Part shown: in pieces, positions 62,282 through 64,000 of the stretch | How the letters are laid out: every line of letters starts with the position of its first letter | How positions within the stretch are numbered: the stretch's first letter is position 1 | Assembly (NCBI RefSeq): GCF_034259325.1 | Contig: NZ_JAXIVS010000009.1 | Location: 1-64,000 of the forward strand | DNA length: 64,000 bases | From: Hyalangium ruber | GTDB lineage: Bacteria; Myxococcota; Myxococcia; Myxococcales; Myxococcaceae | Reading direction: 5' to 3' | Notes under the pieces: generated by a model | Told to the model about the DNA's origin: nothing | The model's input: the letters and a program-made list of their open reading frames with translations, nothing else | Database searches by the model: none | Position numbers and translations under genes: made by a program

Positions 62282-64000
62282 AGCGGACGCTGCCCACCTG
62301 GATCGCGCTGGCCGCGTGCGTCACGCTCGCCTGTGGCGCGTTGGCGTGGTTGAGCGTCACGACGATGCGGCTCGAACGCGCGGAGGTACGGGCCCGCGCG
62401 GAGGCCCTTGTGGAGGAGCGTGTCCGCCTGGCGCTGTGGCGCATGGATGGCCGGCTCGCGAGACTCCTGGCCCAGGAGAGCACTCGTTCCGTGAGTGCAT
62501 GGGAGTCGTTCTACGTCCCCGCCCACGCGTTCGATCAGGCGGGAAAGGCACGAGAGCCCTCGACGACCCGGATCGCCTCCGCGCTGCTGTACGGGACGAC
62601 CGAGGACGTGCGGCTGCACTTCGCGTTCAATGGGAGTGGTCCGCTGCGCTCGCCCCAGGTTCCCGCACCCGAGCAGCGCCCGCTGGCCTCCTCCGCGGGA
62701 ACCACGCGCGAGCAGCTCACGCGGTATGGCGCGCTCCTCTCCGAGCTGGAGGCGAGAATGGATCGCAAGGCGCTGCTAGAGCTCGATCCGGGGACTCCCT
62801 CTCCTGAGGTGGTCGTCGCGGTACGTCAGGTCCCGCAGCCCGTGGCTCAGCGGGCAGACCCCGCGCCGGAGTTGACGCAGCAGCAGAACGTCGTCGAGTA
62901 CAGCCGTCGCCAGATGCAGGCCTTTGGAAACGCGGCCTACCTCAACGTGCCTCAGGAAGCGGCTCCCACCCAAGAGAAGGTCACGGTGCTGACCGCGGAC
63001 GCGCACGAGGTGCAGGTCTCGCCCATGGCGCCGGTGTGGATGGGGGACGAGCTCCTGCTGGTTCGCCGGGTCGTTCGGGAGTCCGGGGAGGTGGAGATTC
63101 AGGGCGCGTGGTTGGACTGGCCGCGGGTGCGTTCCCTGCTCCTGGAAGAGGTGAAGGACCTGCTGCCCGGCGCCTCGCTCGAACGGGTGGTGCCTGGAAC
63201 GGGAGACCTCCTGGAACGCCGACTGGCCTCGCTTCCGGTGCGGCTCGTGCCTGGAACTGTTCAGGTCGAGGTGGGAGGAAGCACGCCCGTGGCGTGGAGC
63301 CTCGCCGCGGCCTGGGGCGCGGTGGTGCTCGCGCTCGTGGCGGTGGGATTGCTGCTGTTCGGCGCCGTCTCGCTAAGTGAGCGCCGGGCCGCCTTCGTCT
63401 CCGCCGTGACGCACGAGCTGCGCACCCCGCTCACCACCTTCCGGATGTACGCCGAGATGCTGGCGGAGGGCATGGTGACGGATGAGGCGCAGCGCCGGGG
63501 CTACTACGAGACGCTGCAGCGAGAGTCGAACCGGCTGGCGCACCTCGTGGAGAACGTGCTCGCGTATGCGAGGTTGGAGCGCAAGCGGGCGCCGAAGGCA
63601 GCGGAGTCGGTGGAGCTCGGCGCATTCCTCCAGGACAACCTGCGTCGCTCCGAGGAGCGGACAGGGGAAGCGGGGATGTCGCTCGTCCTGGAGCTCGATG
63701 AGGCGCTCGAGGCCGCGCGGGTATACGTGGAGCCCTCCGCAGCGGAACAGGTGCTCTTCAACCTCGTGGACAACGCGTGCAAGTACGCGCGAGGCGCGGA
63801 GGACACCCGGGTTCACGTGTACGCGGAGCGGCGCGGCTCACGCATCGCGGTACTCGTGTCCGACCACGGCCCAGGCGTCTCACGCGTCGATGCGAAGAAC
63901 CTTTTCGAGCCTTTCTCGAAGTCCTCGGAGCGCGCCGCGGAGTCCGCGCCGGGAGTCGGGTTGGGACTCGCGCTGAGCCGTCGACTTGCCCGTGCCATGG
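62278..64000 (+). CDS. Sensor histidine kinase, partial (cut by window end)
   Basis: This frame starts at the GTG at 62278 and runs to the last base without a stop, giving about 574 residues. A first helix (about 7-24) is followed by a large extracytoplasmic sensor region to about 338, a second helix (about 340-362, AAWGAVVLALVAVGLLLFG), and the kinase core: H-box VTHELRTPLT with His379, N-box NLVDNACKYARG, G1 DHGPGVS and G2 GVGLGLALSRR at the edge. It is the cognate kinase of the preceding regulator. Confidence 0.93.
   Translation, partial: MKRTLPTWIALAACVTLACGALAWLSVTTMRLERAEVRARAEALVEERVRLALWRMDGRLARLLAQESTRSVSAWESFYVPAHAFDQAGKAREPSTTRIASALLYGTTEDVRLHFAFNGSGPLRSPQVPAPEQRPLASSAGTTREQLTRYGALLSELEARMDRKALLELDPGTPSPEVVVAVRQVPQPVAQRADPAPELTQQQNVVEYSRRQMQAFGNAAYLNVPQEAAPTQEKVTVLTADAHEVQVSPMAPVWMGDELLLVRRVVRESGEVEIQGAWLDWPRVRSLLLEEVKDLLPGASLERVVPGTGDLLERRLASLPVRLVPGTVQVEVGGSTPVAWSLAAAWGAVVLALVAVGLLLFGAVSLSERRAAFVSAVTHELRTPLTTFRMYAEMLAEGMVTDEAQRRGYYETLQRESNRLAHLVENVLAYARLERKRAPKAAESVELGAFLQDNLRRSEERTGEAGMSLVLELDEALEAARVYVEPSAAEQVLFNLVDNACKYARGAEDTRVHVYAERRGSRIAVLVSDHGPGVSRVDAKNLFEPFSKSSERAAESAPGVGLGLALSRRLARAM

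Overview
The window looks like chromosomal DNA of a myxobacterium, probably from the Archangium/Cystobacter/Stigmatella side of the Myxococcales. The base composition is high in GC with strong third-position GC bias. It carries a bacterial mevalonate operon with type 2 IPP isomerase, a grpS-sglK-like Hsp70 operon as known from Myxococcus social motility, and many secreted hydrolases and histidine kinases. No plasmid or phage core genes were seen, and the right end is cut inside a histidine kinase gene.

Layout. (1) 1-4.5 kb is an accessory patch: degenerate IS91-like transposase pieces on either side of a PD-(D/E)XK-like gene, then two 163-bp direct repeats (about 92% identical, ending in a tRNA T-arm-like sequence) that bracket one low-GC gene of unknown function. 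(2) 4.5-9.4 kb holds a patatin-like lipase, a membrane-anchored coiled-coil protein, a stand-alone E2-type acyltransferase, an HtpX protease and a DsrE-like protein. (3) 9.6-15.1 kb is the mevalonate operon fni-mvaA-mvk-mvaD-phosphomevalonate kinase; HMG-CoA synthase is absent. (4) 15.1-28.6 kb is a beta-glucan utilisation locus: a lipoprotein binding protein, two permeases and two ATPases of the Opp/Dpp type, GH1 and GH3 beta-glucosidases, and on the other strand a GH128 endo-beta-1,3-glucanase and a GH55-like glucanase. LacI-family operator-like palindromes lie in front of both the transporter operon and the GH55-like gene, so the two units are probably controlled together. (5) 28.7-35.3 kb holds an outer-membrane barrel divergent from a phosphodiesterase/flippase-like pair, then a short-chain dehydrogenase, a small membrane protein and a zinc alcohol dehydrogenase. 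(6) 35.4-41 kb has tRNA-Leu(CAG) with its promoter and terminator, then the complete iscS-iscU-iscA-hscB-hscA-fdx iron-sulfur operon without iscR.

(7) 41.2-46 kb holds an SPFH protein with three exact-length 55-residue repeats, DsbD and a secreted vWA protein. (8) 46.2-50.8 kb is a four-gene, mostly translationally coupled chaperone operon: GrpE-like, short Hsp70, large helical protein, and a J-domain-like protein whose HPD motif is altered. (9) 50.8-52.9 kb has a DTW-domain protein, its coupled partner and a DMT exporter. (10) 53.1-56.8 kb is an operon of three small membrane proteins and an orphan histidine kinase. (11) 56.8-64 kb has a hypothetical protein, a GNAT acetyltransferase, a PAF-acetylhydrolase-like hydrolase, a large secreted protein and an OmpR-type response regulator coupled to a histidine kinase that runs off the end.

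All family calls come from reading motifs and overall sequence pattern; no database search was run.
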